In this document: piece after piece, positions 17,841 to 26,045 of the stretch
Position numbering within the stretch: position 1 is the first letter of the stretch
Layout of the letters: the number at the start of each line of letters is the position of its first letter
From: Dyadobacter chenwenxiniae
GTDB taxonomy: Bacteria; Bacteroidota; Bacteroidia; Cytophagales; Spirosomataceae
Direction: 5' to 3'
Assembly: GCF_022869785.1 (NCBI RefSeq)
Contig: NZ_CP094997.1
Coordinates: forward strand, 6,763,001 to 6,827,000
DNA: 64,000 nucleotides
Program-made: the position numbers and the translations under genes
Notes under the pieces: model-generated
The model's input: the letters and a program-made list of their open reading frames with translations, nothing else
Database searches by the model: none
Told to the model about the DNA's origin: nothing

Positions 17841-19712
17841 ATGGAAAGTACCAACGTGCAATATGATGAGGATAGTATAAGGTCACTCGATTGGAAAGAA
17901 CATATCAGATTGAGGCCAGGGATGTATATTGGCAAGTTAGGGGATGGTTCTTCGGTGGATGACGGGATCTATGTTCTGGTAAAGGAAATCGTTGATAATT
18001 CAATCGACGAACATATGATGGGCAACGGAAAAACCATAGAAATCAAAATTTCCGAACACCGGGTCGAAGTAAGGGATTATGGACGGGGAATACCGCTTGG
18101 AAAGGTTGTAGACTGCGTTTCCAAGATCAATACGGGTGGAAAATATGATTCTGGCGCATTCCAGAAATCAGTTGGTTTGAATGGTGTCGGAACAAAGGCG
18201 GTTAATGCACTTTCACAGTATTTCAAGGTGCAGTCATTCCGGGAAGGCAAGAGTAAAAATGCTGAATTTGCACAAGGCGCGCTTGTGAACGAGTCCAAGG
18301 AAATACAGACAAACCAGCGTAACGGAACGCACATCGCCTTTGAGCCGGACGGTGTGATTTTTAAGAATTTCCGTTACATTCCTCAGTATCTGGATAATAT
18401 GATCTGGAATTACTGTTATCTGAATGCGGGCCTTACCATTAATTTCAACGGGCAAAAATATATTTCCCAAAACGGCTTGCTTGACCTGCTGCAAAGCAAA
18501 TCTGACGCGGAGTCGCTGCGCTACCCGATTATTCATTTAAAAGGAGAGGACATTGAATTTGCCATGACGCACGGCAATCAATATGGAGAGGAATATTATT
18601 CTTTTGTTAACGGCCAATACACTACGCAGGGCGGAACGCACCTTGCAGCATTTCGCGAAGCCGTTGTAAAAGCGGTTAGAGAACATTTCAACAAGGACTA
18701 TGCACCGGAAGATGTGCGTTCGTCGATCATTGCCGCCGTGGCCATCCGCGTGCAGGAGCCCGTTTTTGAATCCCAAACTAAAACCAAGTTAGGGTCCAAC
18801 ACCATTACGCCTGATCCGAACAGCACCACAGTTCGCACATTTGTCAATGATTTTGTAAAAGAAAGGCTTGATAATTACCTGCATATGCACCCGGAATCGA
18901 GGGACGCATTGAAAAAGCGGATCGAACAGTCTGAAAGGGAGCGGAAAGAATTGGCAGGCATTAAAAAGTTGGCCAATGATCGTGCCAAGAAGGCAAATTT
19001 ACATAATAAGAAACTGAGAGACTGCCGCTTGCATTTGACAGACCTGAAAAATGACTTTCGCTACGAAACCACATTGTTCATCACAGAGGGAGATTCGGCA
19101 AGCGGTTCAATCACCAAATCCCGTAACGTTCAGACACAAGCCGTTTTTAGTTTAAGAGGTAAGCCTTTGAACTGTTTTGGTTTAACAAAAAAAGTCGTTT
19201 ACGAAAACGAGGAATTCAACTTGCTTCAACATGCACTCGACATTGAGAACGGCGTGGAAAACCTGCGTTTTAACCGCATTGTGATTGCAACGGATGCGGA
19301 CGTGGACGGTATGCACATTCGTTTGCTGCTGATGACGTTCTTCCTTCAATTTTTCCCGGACCTCGTCCGTAACGGGCATCTGTTTGTGCTGGAAACGCCG
19401 CTTTTCAGGGTCAGGAATAAAAAAGAGACCATATATTGTTATAGCGGGGAAGAGAAGCAGAATGCTGTGAACAAGCTGGGCAGCAAACCCGAAATCACCC
19501 GTTTCAAAGGCCTCGGCGAGATTTCACCGGACGAATTCGGAAAATTCATTGGCGAAGACATGCGGGTGGAACCGGTAATCCTGCAAAAAGAAACTTCCAT
19601 TCAGAAATTATTGAGCTATTTCATGGGTAAAAATACGCCTGAACGCCAGCGTTTTATCATTGACAACCTCAAAACAGAAAAGAACATTGAAGAACTTGCG
19701 CTCGCAGTATAG
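17841..19712 (+). CDS. parE: DNA topoisomerase IV subunit B
   Basis: A 623-aa type IIA topoisomerase ATPase subunit. The GHKL ATPase has VDNSIDEHMMGNG (about residues 50-62, with the Bergerat Glu/Asp/Asn) and LNGVGTKAVNALS near 113. The transducer domain follows. The TOPRIM motif is LFITEGDSASGS at about 412 and TDADVDGMHI at about 484. GyrB and ParE are close. The short C-terminal region without the GyrB insertion and the length near 620 favour ParE. It acts in the cytoplasm with ParC to decatenate chromosomes. No parC is adjacent, and pheA follows instead. The upstream 269 bases are shared with the divergent polysaccharide operon. Confidence 0.9.
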   Translation: MESTNVQYDEDSIRSLDWKEHIRLRPGMYIGKLGDGSSVDDGIYVLVKEIVDNSIDEHMMGNGKTIEIKISEHRVEVRDYGRGIPLGKVVDCVSKINTGGKYDSGAFQKSVGLNGVGTKAVNALSQYFKVQSFREGKSKNAEFAQGALVNESKEIQTNQRNGTHIAFEPDGVIFKNFRYIPQYLDNMIWNYCYLNAGLTINFNGQKYISQNGLLDLLQSKSDAESLRYPIIHLKGEDIEFAMTHGNQYGEEYYSFVNGQYTTQGGTHLAAFREAVVKAVREHFNKDYAPEDVRSSIIAAVAIRVQEPVFESQTKTKLGSNTITPDPNSTTVRTFVNDFVKERLDNYLHMHPESRDALKKRIEQSERERKELAGIKKLANDRAKKANLHNKKLRDCRLHLTDLKNDFRYETTLFITEGDSASGSITKSRNVQTQAVFSLRGKPLNCFGLTKKVVYENEEFNLLQHALDIENGVENLRFNRIVIATDADVDGMHIRLLLMTFFLQFFPDLVRNGHLFVLETPLFRVRNKKETIYCYSGEEKQNAVNKLGSKPEITRFKGLGEISPDEFGKFIGEDMRVEPVILQKETSIQKLLSYFMGKNTPERQRFIIDNLKTEKNIEELALAV

Positions 19713-19725
19713 CTGACCGTTTGTT

Positions 19726-19733
19726 TATCTTTG
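19726..19733 (+). promoter_or_regulatory. Bacteroidota-type -7 promoter box before pheA
   Basis: TATCTTTG matches the Bacteroidota -7 consensus TAnnTTTG and lies 78 bases before the pheA GTG. No well-placed TTG -33 box is seen. The leader that follows has a short pairing between a CAGGTC and a GACCTCCTG segment (about 19761-19792) that could fold. Confidence 0.35.
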
Positions 19734-19810
19734 CGCGCAAAAAATAATATTAGGAGTGTCAGGTCTCTAAATCGTTACTTGACCTCCTGATACATAATAA
19801 TCACCGTCCA

Positions 19811-20884
19811 GTGGAATTACAAGACCTAAGAAACAGGATAGACTCACTTGACGATCAGTTGCTTAGTATTTTGAATGAGCGTATGGAGCTCGTTAAAAAA
19901 GTAGGTGACCTGAAACGTTCGTCCCAGTCTATCATTTATCGCCCCGAAAGAGAAAAGCAAATCCTGGACCGCCTCGAAAAGCGCAACGACGGTTTGCTGA
20001 CCAGGCAGGCCATTGACGCCATATTTTTCGAAATCTTCGCCGTTTCCCGTAACCTGGAATTGCCGGAAAGAGTGGCATATCTGGGACCGGAAGGCAGTTT
20101 TACACATCAGGCAGCCGAAGGGCGCTTCGGTGGCATGAGCGAATATCTGGTGCTGCCAACCATTCATTCCGTATTTGAGAGTGTGGAGACAAGCCGCGCC
20201 AAGTTTGGCGTCGTGCCAATTGAGAATAACCAGGAAGGCATTGTGATCGAAACAGTAGATTTTCTCCGTGAAAAAAACCTGTCCATTGTCGCCGAAGTGC
20301 TTTTGCAGGTGCATTTCACATTCGCATCGCAGTCCGATTCGCTTAAAAACATTCGCAGGATCTATTCAAAAGACATTGCATTCCGGCAATGCGGAAAGTT
20401 CATTAACGAATATCTGGAAGGAATGGACATTGAGCTGATCCCGGTTGAGTCTACTTCAAAAGCTGCGAAAATGGCATCGCAGGAAGAGGACGCTGCGGCG
20501 ATTTGTTCCTCGATCTCCGCAAGGCTTTTCGGCGTTCCGATCCTTTTTGATAACATTGAGGACAGCGACCAGAACAGGACGCGGTTTTTGATTTTGGCCA
20601 AAGATTTTGTCAACATTAAAAGTGATGACGACAAAACGACCATTATTGCCAATTTGCCCAATACAAACCGCCCAGGTGTTTTGTACGAGTTTTTAAAAGA
20701 CTTTAACGATAGGGGGATTAACCTTACAAAAATTGAAAGCCGCCCGTTAAGGGGAACCGCGACATTCAGAGCGTGGTTTCTGGTTGAGTTCCTGGGACAC
20801 ATAGACGATCCGATGGTGCAGGAAATTATGCATAAATACGGTTCGCACCTGAAATGGCTGGGAAGTTATATCAGGGTTTCTTAG
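19811..20884 (+). CDS. pheA: Bifunctional chorismate mutase / prephenate dehydratase
   Basis: A 357-aa P-protein for phenylalanine synthesis. Residues 1-85 are an AroQ-type chorismate mutase (LRNRIDSLDDQLLSILNER at 5-23). The prephenate dehydratase domain starts with VAYLGPEGSFTHQAA (about 91-105) and has the TRFLIL catalytic-region motif near 256. The last 80 residues are an ACT domain with NLTKIESRP, the usual phenylalanine feedback site. The start is GTG at 19811, chosen because it gives the full mutase helix. The upstream 98 bases carry a TATCTTTG promoter-like box. A bidirectional terminator follows directly. Confidence 0.95.
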   Translation: MELQDLRNRIDSLDDQLLSILNERMELVKKVGDLKRSSQSIIYRPEREKQILDRLEKRNDGLLTRQAIDAIFFEIFAVSRNLELPERVAYLGPEGSFTHQAAEGRFGGMSEYLVLPTIHSVFESVETSRAKFGVVPIENNQEGIVIETVDFLREKNLSIVAEVLLQVHFTFASQSDSLKNIRRIYSKDIAFRQCGKFINEYLEGMDIELIPVESTSKAAKMASQEEDAAAICSSISARLFGVPILFDNIEDSDQNRTRFLILAKDFVNIKSDDDKTTIIANLPNTNRPGVLYEFLKDFNDRGINLTKIESRPLRGTATFRAWFLVEFLGHIDDPMVQEIMHKYGSHLKWLGSYIRVS

Positions 20885-20886
20885 AA

Positions 20887-20934
20887 TAAAAAACAATTGC
20901 CGGGGGCTCAGGCCTCCGGCAATTGTTTTTTATT
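20887..20934. terminator. Bidirectional terminator between pheA and the 20930-23092 gene
   Basis: A strong inverted repeat: an AACAATTGCCGG arm pairs with CCGGCAATTGTT, with A-runs on the left and T-runs on the right. It serves both convergent genes, and its right edge overlaps the stop codon of the minus-strand gene. Confidence 0.85.
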
Positions 20935-23092
20935 TTAATGTGCCTCTGTAAAGCGAAGGCCAATTTCCATACAATTCAATGGAAGTTTCGGAACCGTCCG
21001 GCAACTTGACTTTCAATACGCGGTTCGCGGTAGGGGACTGGAACGAATCCACACCCAAAACAACGATCTGGTTTCCTTTTACAATGGAAGTTACAAACGG
21101 CTCTTTTTTGTCAATGGCGAGCAAAGCCTGCTCTTTTTTGGGCTGAATCCAGTTGCCGTTTAATTCAAAAGCGAGGTCTTTATTGGTTCCGCCGACAATC
21201 ACGTCTTCCACTTGCTTAGCCATCCAGTTTCCAAGTGAATAATACTGAGTAGGATAGTCCCAGTAGTAAGCCGCATCGCGACCCGTCGATTTCTTCCCGA
21301 TCTCCGACTCGGGGGTTTTACCGTCTGCCGGATACCATTCATGTCCCCAGGACGAGGCATCGGAACCCACTTTATAAGCATTAGGATCTTTGCCGCTCGG
21401 GCCGCTGTCGTGCCACAAATAATAGCCGTCAAACATGATCAGGGAAAAAAGCGACATGCTTAAAGCCTGACTTGCCGGCATCGTTTCCAGCTGGTTCATT
21501 ACCAATTCGCCTTTTGGATCGGTAAGCTGATAATTCCAGGGCACAATCGGATCACTGTAAAGCGGCATATAGCGGTTCCAGCCAAAAAAGATGAGTTTAT
21601 TGTCTTTCTGATAAGGAATGAGCTTGTTGATCCGCAAAGAATGGATCGCGGAAAGAAGAACAAAATTGTTAGGCGTGTTCCCTTTTTCATCCTTCACGAA
21701 CATGGGTTTGGGATAAACATCTATGGGCGTAGCATTAAAAAGGTCATGGAAACTATCTCCATTGGGTAATGCTTCGAAATTGGAATTGTTGGGCTTGGGG
21801 TTATTGTAATCGTCCATCAGCTCCTTCGGATTTTTACCGCCCATTGTGTTAATGTGCGGATTGGTGTAAGCACCGCCGCCCCAATAATCCATCAGGTACA
21901 TTTCCGGATGGTTTTTTCGGATCGTTCTGGCAAACCAGATCAATCGTTGCTTCACTTCCGGAATGTAATGTTGGTTCCAAAACTCGAAATCCAGGGCATA
22001 AACGCCAAAGTTGGGAACGATAGCCCGGCTTTCAACATCCGACTGTGATAAGGAAGAGAACCACTTTTCATCCTTATCGCCAAAGTAATTGGGCGTTGCG
22101 GTGTAATGCATCCGCGGCGCCGGCGTGTCCTTGCCGTTATATAGATAATTAATGCCGCGTTTGTAATAATTTTCCGTTGGGACGTAATCATTTAGTTGGT
22201 ATTGCATGACCAATTTGCCCTTAATCGGCTCAAATTCGGGGAATTTTGTATCAAAATCAACATTAATCGTCCGCGATGGCGAGAACCACTTCGGAATCTC
22301 TATACGGGTTAATTTCGTGTCCTCTTTTGCGCCGGGATTTCCTGAAATCCAGATATTTTGCTGCCTGATGGAGCGGTTTCGCATTTTGTTCCACCAATCA
22401 TTATAAGGCGCATCGATCCAGCGGGCAGTAATGGAATACAAATAGCCAGGCTTTGCCTCAATGCCGTTTTCCAGGCCTTTCACTTCAATACCGTCGATCA
22501 TGACGACTTTCGTGCGGCCGTCGTCATAATTGCCGAAATCTTTTAAATGCAGCTTTCCGTTTGCCATTATTGGTCTCACATCCAGCCAGTTGTCCTTACT
22601 TCCCTGCCTTATCCAGCTTTGGGGATCTAAGATTTCTACTTTTTTGTTTTTATCAAATTCAAAAGCAGCCGAGGTCTCGCAGCCAGGTTGCCCCAAGCTG
22701 ATAATTTTAATCGTCGCCGGGCCGGTTTCGAGAGCCAGAGGCATAGTGGAAAGCCAGATCCCGAAACGGTGCGGGACTTCTTTGAATTGAATTATTTTGC
22801 CTTTTTGCGCTATTTCAACATTATAAGGAGAAAGCCCGCTGGCATTGGCGGCCAGCTCGAATTGCATTTCCTCGCCAATTTGTTTGTATCGCCGCACCAC
22901 CAGGTCGCAGGCGGACGAAGACGAATCAATTGTTCTTGCAACCGGATAGGCTTCCAGTTTCGGCGGATAGCTCCGGCCTGTCGTTGGGCCAAAACGGTTC
23001 CAGAGCCAAAGGCCGGACCCCGTCAGAAAAACTAATAATGCGGTAATCCAAAAGAATGTTGATTTTGACAAAATGCTGTTGTTATTGGGCAC
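20930..23092 (-). CDS. Large membrane-anchored extracytoplasmic protein of unknown function
   Basis: A 720-aa protein that I do not recognise. Residues 1-11 are polar, 12-31 form a membrane anchor (FFWITALLVFLTGSGLWLW), and the rest is probably periplasmic. Residues about 50-150 look like a beta-sandwich, and about 160-300 are a second beta-rich part. A middle part (about 350-600) has strand ends such as YALDFEFW, YLMDYWGGG and FFGWNRYMPL, which recall TIM-barrel glycoside hydrolases. The C-terminus is again beta-rich. Asp, Glu and Trp content in the middle fits a sugar-binding enzyme, but no catalytic pair can be assigned. The start is GTG because no ATG lies nearby. It follows the beta-barrel protein gene by 36 bases. 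Confidence 0.8.
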   Translation of the reverse strand: MPNNNSILSKSTFFWITALLVFLTGSGLWLWNRFGPTTGRSYPPKLEAYPVARTIDSSSSACDLVVRRYKQIGEEMQFELAANASGLSPYNVEIAQKGKIIQFKEVPHRFGIWLSTMPLALETGPATIKIISLGQPGCETSAAFEFDKNKKVEILDPQSWIRQGSKDNWLDVRPIMANGKLHLKDFGNYDDGRTKVVMIDGIEVKGLENGIEAKPGYLYSITARWIDAPYNDWWNKMRNRSIRQQNIWISGNPGAKEDTKLTRIEIPKWFSPSRTINVDFDTKFPEFEPIKGKLVMQYQLNDYVPTENYYKRGINYLYNGKDTPAPRMHYTATPNYFGDKDEKWFSSLSQSDVESRAIVPNFGVYALDFEFWNQHYIPEVKQRLIWFARTIRKNHPEMYLMDYWGGGAYTNPHINTMGGKNPKELMDDYNNPKPNNSNFEALPNGDSFHDLFNATPIDVYPKPMFVKDEKGNTPNNFVLLSAIHSLRINKLIPYQKDNKLIFFGWNRYMPLYSDPIVPWNYQLTDPKGELVMNQLETMPASQALSMSLFSLIMFDGYYLWHDSGPSGKDPNAYKVGSDASSWGHEWYPADGKTPESEIGKKSTGRDAAYYWDYPTQYYSLGNWMAKQVEDVIVGGTNKDLAFELNGNWIQPKKEQALLAIDKKEPFVTSIVKGNQIVVLGVDSFQSPTANRVLKVKLPDGSETSIELYGNWPSLYRGTLK

Positions 23093-23128
23093 AGATTATT
23101 CAGGATTGATGAAAAGGATCAGACAAAC

Positions 23129-23791
23129 TTACCACCACCGATAGAATAAACCAATTGACCCATTCACAGAAGAGATTCCTTTGTCAATGTATTCGTGCTT
23201 GTAAGAAACACCGTCGTACTTAACCCGAACGTCCACACCGAAGGCTCCGTCACGCTTAAAAGGAAACTTTGAACCCACGCCTACACCATATTTAGGCCGT
23301 ACTTTCTGGTCCTGAGAGGCCAGGTTGCCGTAATATAATGTGTAATCCAAAATGCTGACTCCACCGCTCAGCTGCACGTAAGGCTGTATGGTCGAAGTTT
23401 TGGGGAGAAAGTGATAATTTCCAAAAATTTCAACGGGATATTGAGAAACAGTGCGCGTCTGAACAGCCGAAAGCGTTTCTTCCCCATTCTGATACAGCGC
23501 TCTCGGAATTCTTTTTTCAAAATAGGTTGAGCCAATTTCCCCGCCGACGGAGATCGGGGAATTTCTCAGAACCCATTCGATAGAAATAGAATAGTTTTGA
23601 AAAGAGGCTTTATCAATGTAATTATCCGAAAACGATCCCAACGGCATAGCGCCCATCAGTCTGGCAGTGGCCAGGTAGTGCGTGTAGCGTTCAAATGGTG
23701 AGGGAAGTGTATAAAGCTTAGGCGCCGGTTCCTGCGCGTAAGACGAAAATCCATTTATTACGAAAAGGGCAATGATTATGATTTTTTTCAT
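23129..23791 (-). CDS. Outer-membrane beta-barrel-like protein
   Basis: A 220-aa exported protein. The signal peptide is MKKIIIIALFVINGFSSYAQ (residues 1-20). The mature part has alternating hydrophobic strands with aromatic girdles (ISIEWVLRNSPISVGGEIGS, PVEIFGNYHF) and ends in LFYRWW, consistent with an OmpA/OmpW-like eight-stranded barrel ending in an aromatic residue. The specific family is not identified. It starts two bases after the stop of the DUF4136 gene, so the two form a pair with a probable role in the outer membrane. Confidence 0.82.
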   Translation of the reverse strand: MKKIIIIALFVINGFSSYAQEPAPKLYTLPSPFERYTHYLATARLMGAMPLGSFSDNYIDKASFQNYSISIEWVLRNSPISVGGEIGSTYFEKRIPRALYQNGEETLSAVQTRTVSQYPVEIFGNYHFLPKTSTIQPYVQLSGGVSILDYTLYYGNLASQDQKVRPKYGVGVGSKFPFKRDGAFGVDVRVKYDGVSYKHEYIDKGISSVNGSIGLFYRWW

Positions 23792-23793
23792 TT

Positions 23794-24405
23794 CTAATTA
23801 ATTTTTAAATAACCCGACTGACCAAAAATAGAGTCAACCATTGTGTCCACATATTGTCTTTCTCCGATTCCCGCGCCCCGGATTTGCGCATCCCAGACCA
23901 CTTTGAAGGTTTTGTCTACCGTATTCGGGTTTTTAAAATCCAGCATGGAAATCAGCCAGTAACTTTCGCTGGTTTGGTAATACTGGTAGTAATTTGGATA
24001 ACCGTAACCATATCCGCCGCCGCCCCAGTAGCCGCCATAATAGGACGACAATGGCTGCTGGACAACATTCAAATACGTGTTGGTAACCCAGCTTGCGTTA
24101 ATGCCGATGTCTGGCTTGCTTTTTGGGCTGACATATTTGTAGCCCAATTTTTCCATGTTGGAAATGATCCGGATCAGAACATCCCGGTCCAGTTCGGTCA
24201 ATGCAGTGCCTGCCTGTCCGTTTTCAACAACCAACACAGAATCGACGATGCTGAACGTTTTGTATTGCGTATAATTGGCCGCTTTATCGTGATTGGTGAT
24301 GTAAACGAGGGTTTCTTCTGTTGACAAATCACTGATCGGATCTTTGGAGCAGGACATCAATCCTATTCCTGCCATGAGTATGAACAATGAAGCTTTTTTT
24401 AACAT
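23794..24405 (-). CDS. DUF4136 lipoprotein
   Basis: A 203-aa lipoprotein. The signal sequence ends in GLMSC (Cys19), a good lipobox, so it is lipid-anchored in the envelope. The mature part matches DUF4136: a strand with NYTQYKTFSIVDSV at about 44-57, DIGINASWVTNTYLNV near 105-120 and a Tyr/Gly-rich loop (about 124-148), then a VVWDAQIRGAGI strand. The biochemical role of the family is unknown. It is probably co-transcribed with the beta-barrel gene. Its promoter should lie in the 190-base gap shared with the divergent DinB-like gene. Confidence 0.87.
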   Translation of the reverse strand: MLKKASLFILMAGIGLMSCSKDPISDLSTEETLVYITNHDKAANYTQYKTFSIVDSVLVVENGQAGTALTELDRDVLIRIISNMEKLGYKYVSPKSKPDIGINASWVTNTYLNVVQQPLSSYYGGYWGGGGYGYGYPNYYQYYQTSESYWLISMLDFKNPNTVDKTFKVVWDAQIRGAGIGERQYVDTMVDSIFGQSGYLKIN

Positions 24406-24595
24406 GTTTATTTCTAGTATTTAAATATGATAATTAAACGAAATTTGAAATTGAACATTTTATTTTTCGTTATTTCTCGGTCCAATTTTTTAGTTTTAAA
24501 ATGTTACAGATATTTTTCAGGACTATTCATCAAGTAAATTGGTTGCAGCAAAACCGCAAATCATTTAAACCCCGTACAAAATCGGTTGGATATAT

Positions 24596-25153
24596 ATGGA
24601 AACAAAAGAAGAGATTTTAAGGATTATAGATGTACTCAACGACACCTATGAAAGTGAAGAGGCCTGGTATGGTCCGTCCGTTGTGGAAGCGCTGCGCGAC
24701 GTTACGCCAAAAATGGCCGAGGTAAGGCTGAGCAGCAACACGCACTCGATCGCTGAGATCGTTTACCACATGACTACGTGGCGGATATTCGCCGTGCGCA
24801 AAATTCAGGGCGATGCGGAATTTGACATAAAAACATTGGATAAGGATTGGAAAAAATTTGCGTTGGTGGACGAGTTTGAGTGGGAAGCCATTCAAATGGA
24901 ACTCAGCCTTTCGCAGGAAGAATTGATTTCAGAGCTTGAAAAAATAGAAAGTGACAGTTTTTTGGAAGAGCCAGTGCCAGGCAGGGATTACAGTTATTAT
25001 ACATTGATTCACGGCGTTATCCAGCACGATGTTTACCACGCAGGACAGATTGGGTTGATTAAAAAAGCAGTCAAAGGAATGCGTCTGGAAGAGGACGATT
25101 ACAGCACATTTGATGACCGGTCGGACTTGGATAATGGAACTGACTATTACTGA
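24596..25153 (+). CDS. DinB-like putative metal-dependent enzyme
   Basis: A 185-aa four-helix-bundle protein of the DinB/YfiT superfamily. The conserved histidines are visible in SIAEIVYHMTTWR (about residues 46-58) and in HGVIQHDVYHAGQIG (about 141-155), which give the usual metal triad. No signal peptide. Superfamily members include thiol transferases such as bacillithiol S-transferases, but the substrate here is unknown. The acidic C-terminus is dispensable in many relatives. It stands alone, with a weak hairpin following and a promoter in the gap shared with the DUF4136 gene. Confidence 0.88.
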   Translation: METKEEILRIIDVLNDTYESEEAWYGPSVVEALRDVTPKMAEVRLSSNTHSIAEIVYHMTTWRIFAVRKIQGDAEFDIKTLDKDWKKFALVDEFEWEAIQMELSLSQEELISELEKIESDSFLEEPVPGRDYSYYTLIHGVIQHDVYHAGQIGLIKKAVKGMRLEEDDYSTFDDRSDLDNGTDYY

Positions 25154-25171
25154 AATGGTTATATTTAATTT

Positions 25172-25201
25172 TGCAAAAAGGCCAAGTGGCCTATGTTTTA
25201 T
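25172..25201 (+). terminator. Possible terminator after DinB-like gene
   Basis: A short GGCCAAGTGGCC hairpin preceded by an A-run and followed by a T-rich stretch. It is weak, since the stem is only five base pairs. Confidence 0.4.
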
Positions 25202-25279
25202 AATAAATAATTTATATTTTGCATTATAATAGAACGATGTTGTAGATACTTGCAAGCGTTCTAATGGTGTGGATATAGA

Positions 25280-25317
25280 CAAAAAGGCTGCCCGATATAT
25301 TCGGACAGCCTTTTTTT
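25280..25317 (+). terminator. Strong hairpin terminator 50 bases before the response regulator
   Basis: AGGCTGCCCGA pairs with TCGGACAGCCT around a TATAT loop, followed by seven T. It lies inside the leader of the two-component pair, so it either ends a short upstream transcript or acts as an attenuator. Confidence 0.8.
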
Positions 25318-25367
25318 AAAGAGAAAATCTGCAACATTTGGCAAATAAAATTGCTCACCAATCATAT

Positions 25368-26045
25368 ATGAAGATCTTAATCGTCGAAGATGAACCCAAG
25401 TTGGCAGGATTTCTGAAACGGGGCCTTGAAGAACAGTCTTGGGAAGTAGAATTGGCATATGACGGGCAGGTAGGGAAGAAAATGGCGTCAAATTATCGTT
25501 TCGATGTCATTATTCTTGATGTAAACCTGCCGTTACTGAACGGATATGACCTCGCCCGCCAGCTCCGGCACGACGGCCTTGCCACACCGATCCTGTTCCT
25601 GACCGCGCTGGGAACCATTGATGACAAGCTGGACGGTTTTGAAGCCGGAGCAGATGATTACCTGGTTAAGCCATTTGAATTCAGGGAGTTAATTGCACGT
25701 ATCAAAGTTCTATCCCAAAGAAACAGCAACCGTGAACAATCCAATCAGATCCTAAGCCTGGCTGATCTCGAACTCAATCTGGACGAAAAAGTGGCGCGCC
25801 GCGGCGGAAACCGCATTGACCTCACCGCCAAGGAATTTGCATTACTAGAATATTTAATGCGGAACAAAGGCCGCGTGGTGTCGCGTGTAGACATAGCCGA
25901 ACAAGTTTGGGATATCCGCTTTGATACGGGAACCAATGTGATTGATGTTTACATTAATTTTTTGAGAAAAAAAGTGGACAAGGATTATCCCGCTAAGCTG
26001 ATCCACACCGTAGTGGGTATGGGTTACATCTTCAAGGAAGAATGA
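25368..26045 (+). CDS. OmpR/PhoB-family response regulator
   Basis: A 225-aa response regulator. The receiver domain has acidic residues in IVEDEP (6-10), phospho-acceptor D51 in ILDVNLPLLNG, and a lysine in YLVKPFEF. A winged helix DNA-binding domain follows from about residue 130, with the transactivation loop and the C-terminal VGMGYIF hairpin. ATG at 25368 is preferred over a TTG 30 bases upstream because the receiver begins there. It overlaps the following kinase gene by four bases. The pair is closely similar to the one at 49090-51146, which sits next to the metal efflux genes. Confidence 0.95.
   Translation: MKILIVEDEPKLAGFLKRGLEEQSWEVELAYDGQVGKKMASNYRFDVIILDVNLPLLNGYDLARQLRHDGLATPILFLTALGTIDDKLDGFEAGADDYLVKPFEFRELIARIKVLSQRNSNREQSNQILSLADLELNLDEKVARRGGNRIDLTAKEFALLEYLMRNKGRVVSRVDIAEQVWDIRFDTGTNVIDVYINFLRKKVDKDYPAKLIHTVVGMGYIFKEE

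Noticed and set aside
17841..19712. GyrB instead of ParE
   Set aside because: The short length and lack of the GyrB C-terminal insertion favour ParE, though the two share all motifs.
25337..25356. A sigma-54 -24/-12 site before the regulator at 25368
   Set aside because: The GG and GC elements are 11 bases apart where sigma-54 needs 10.
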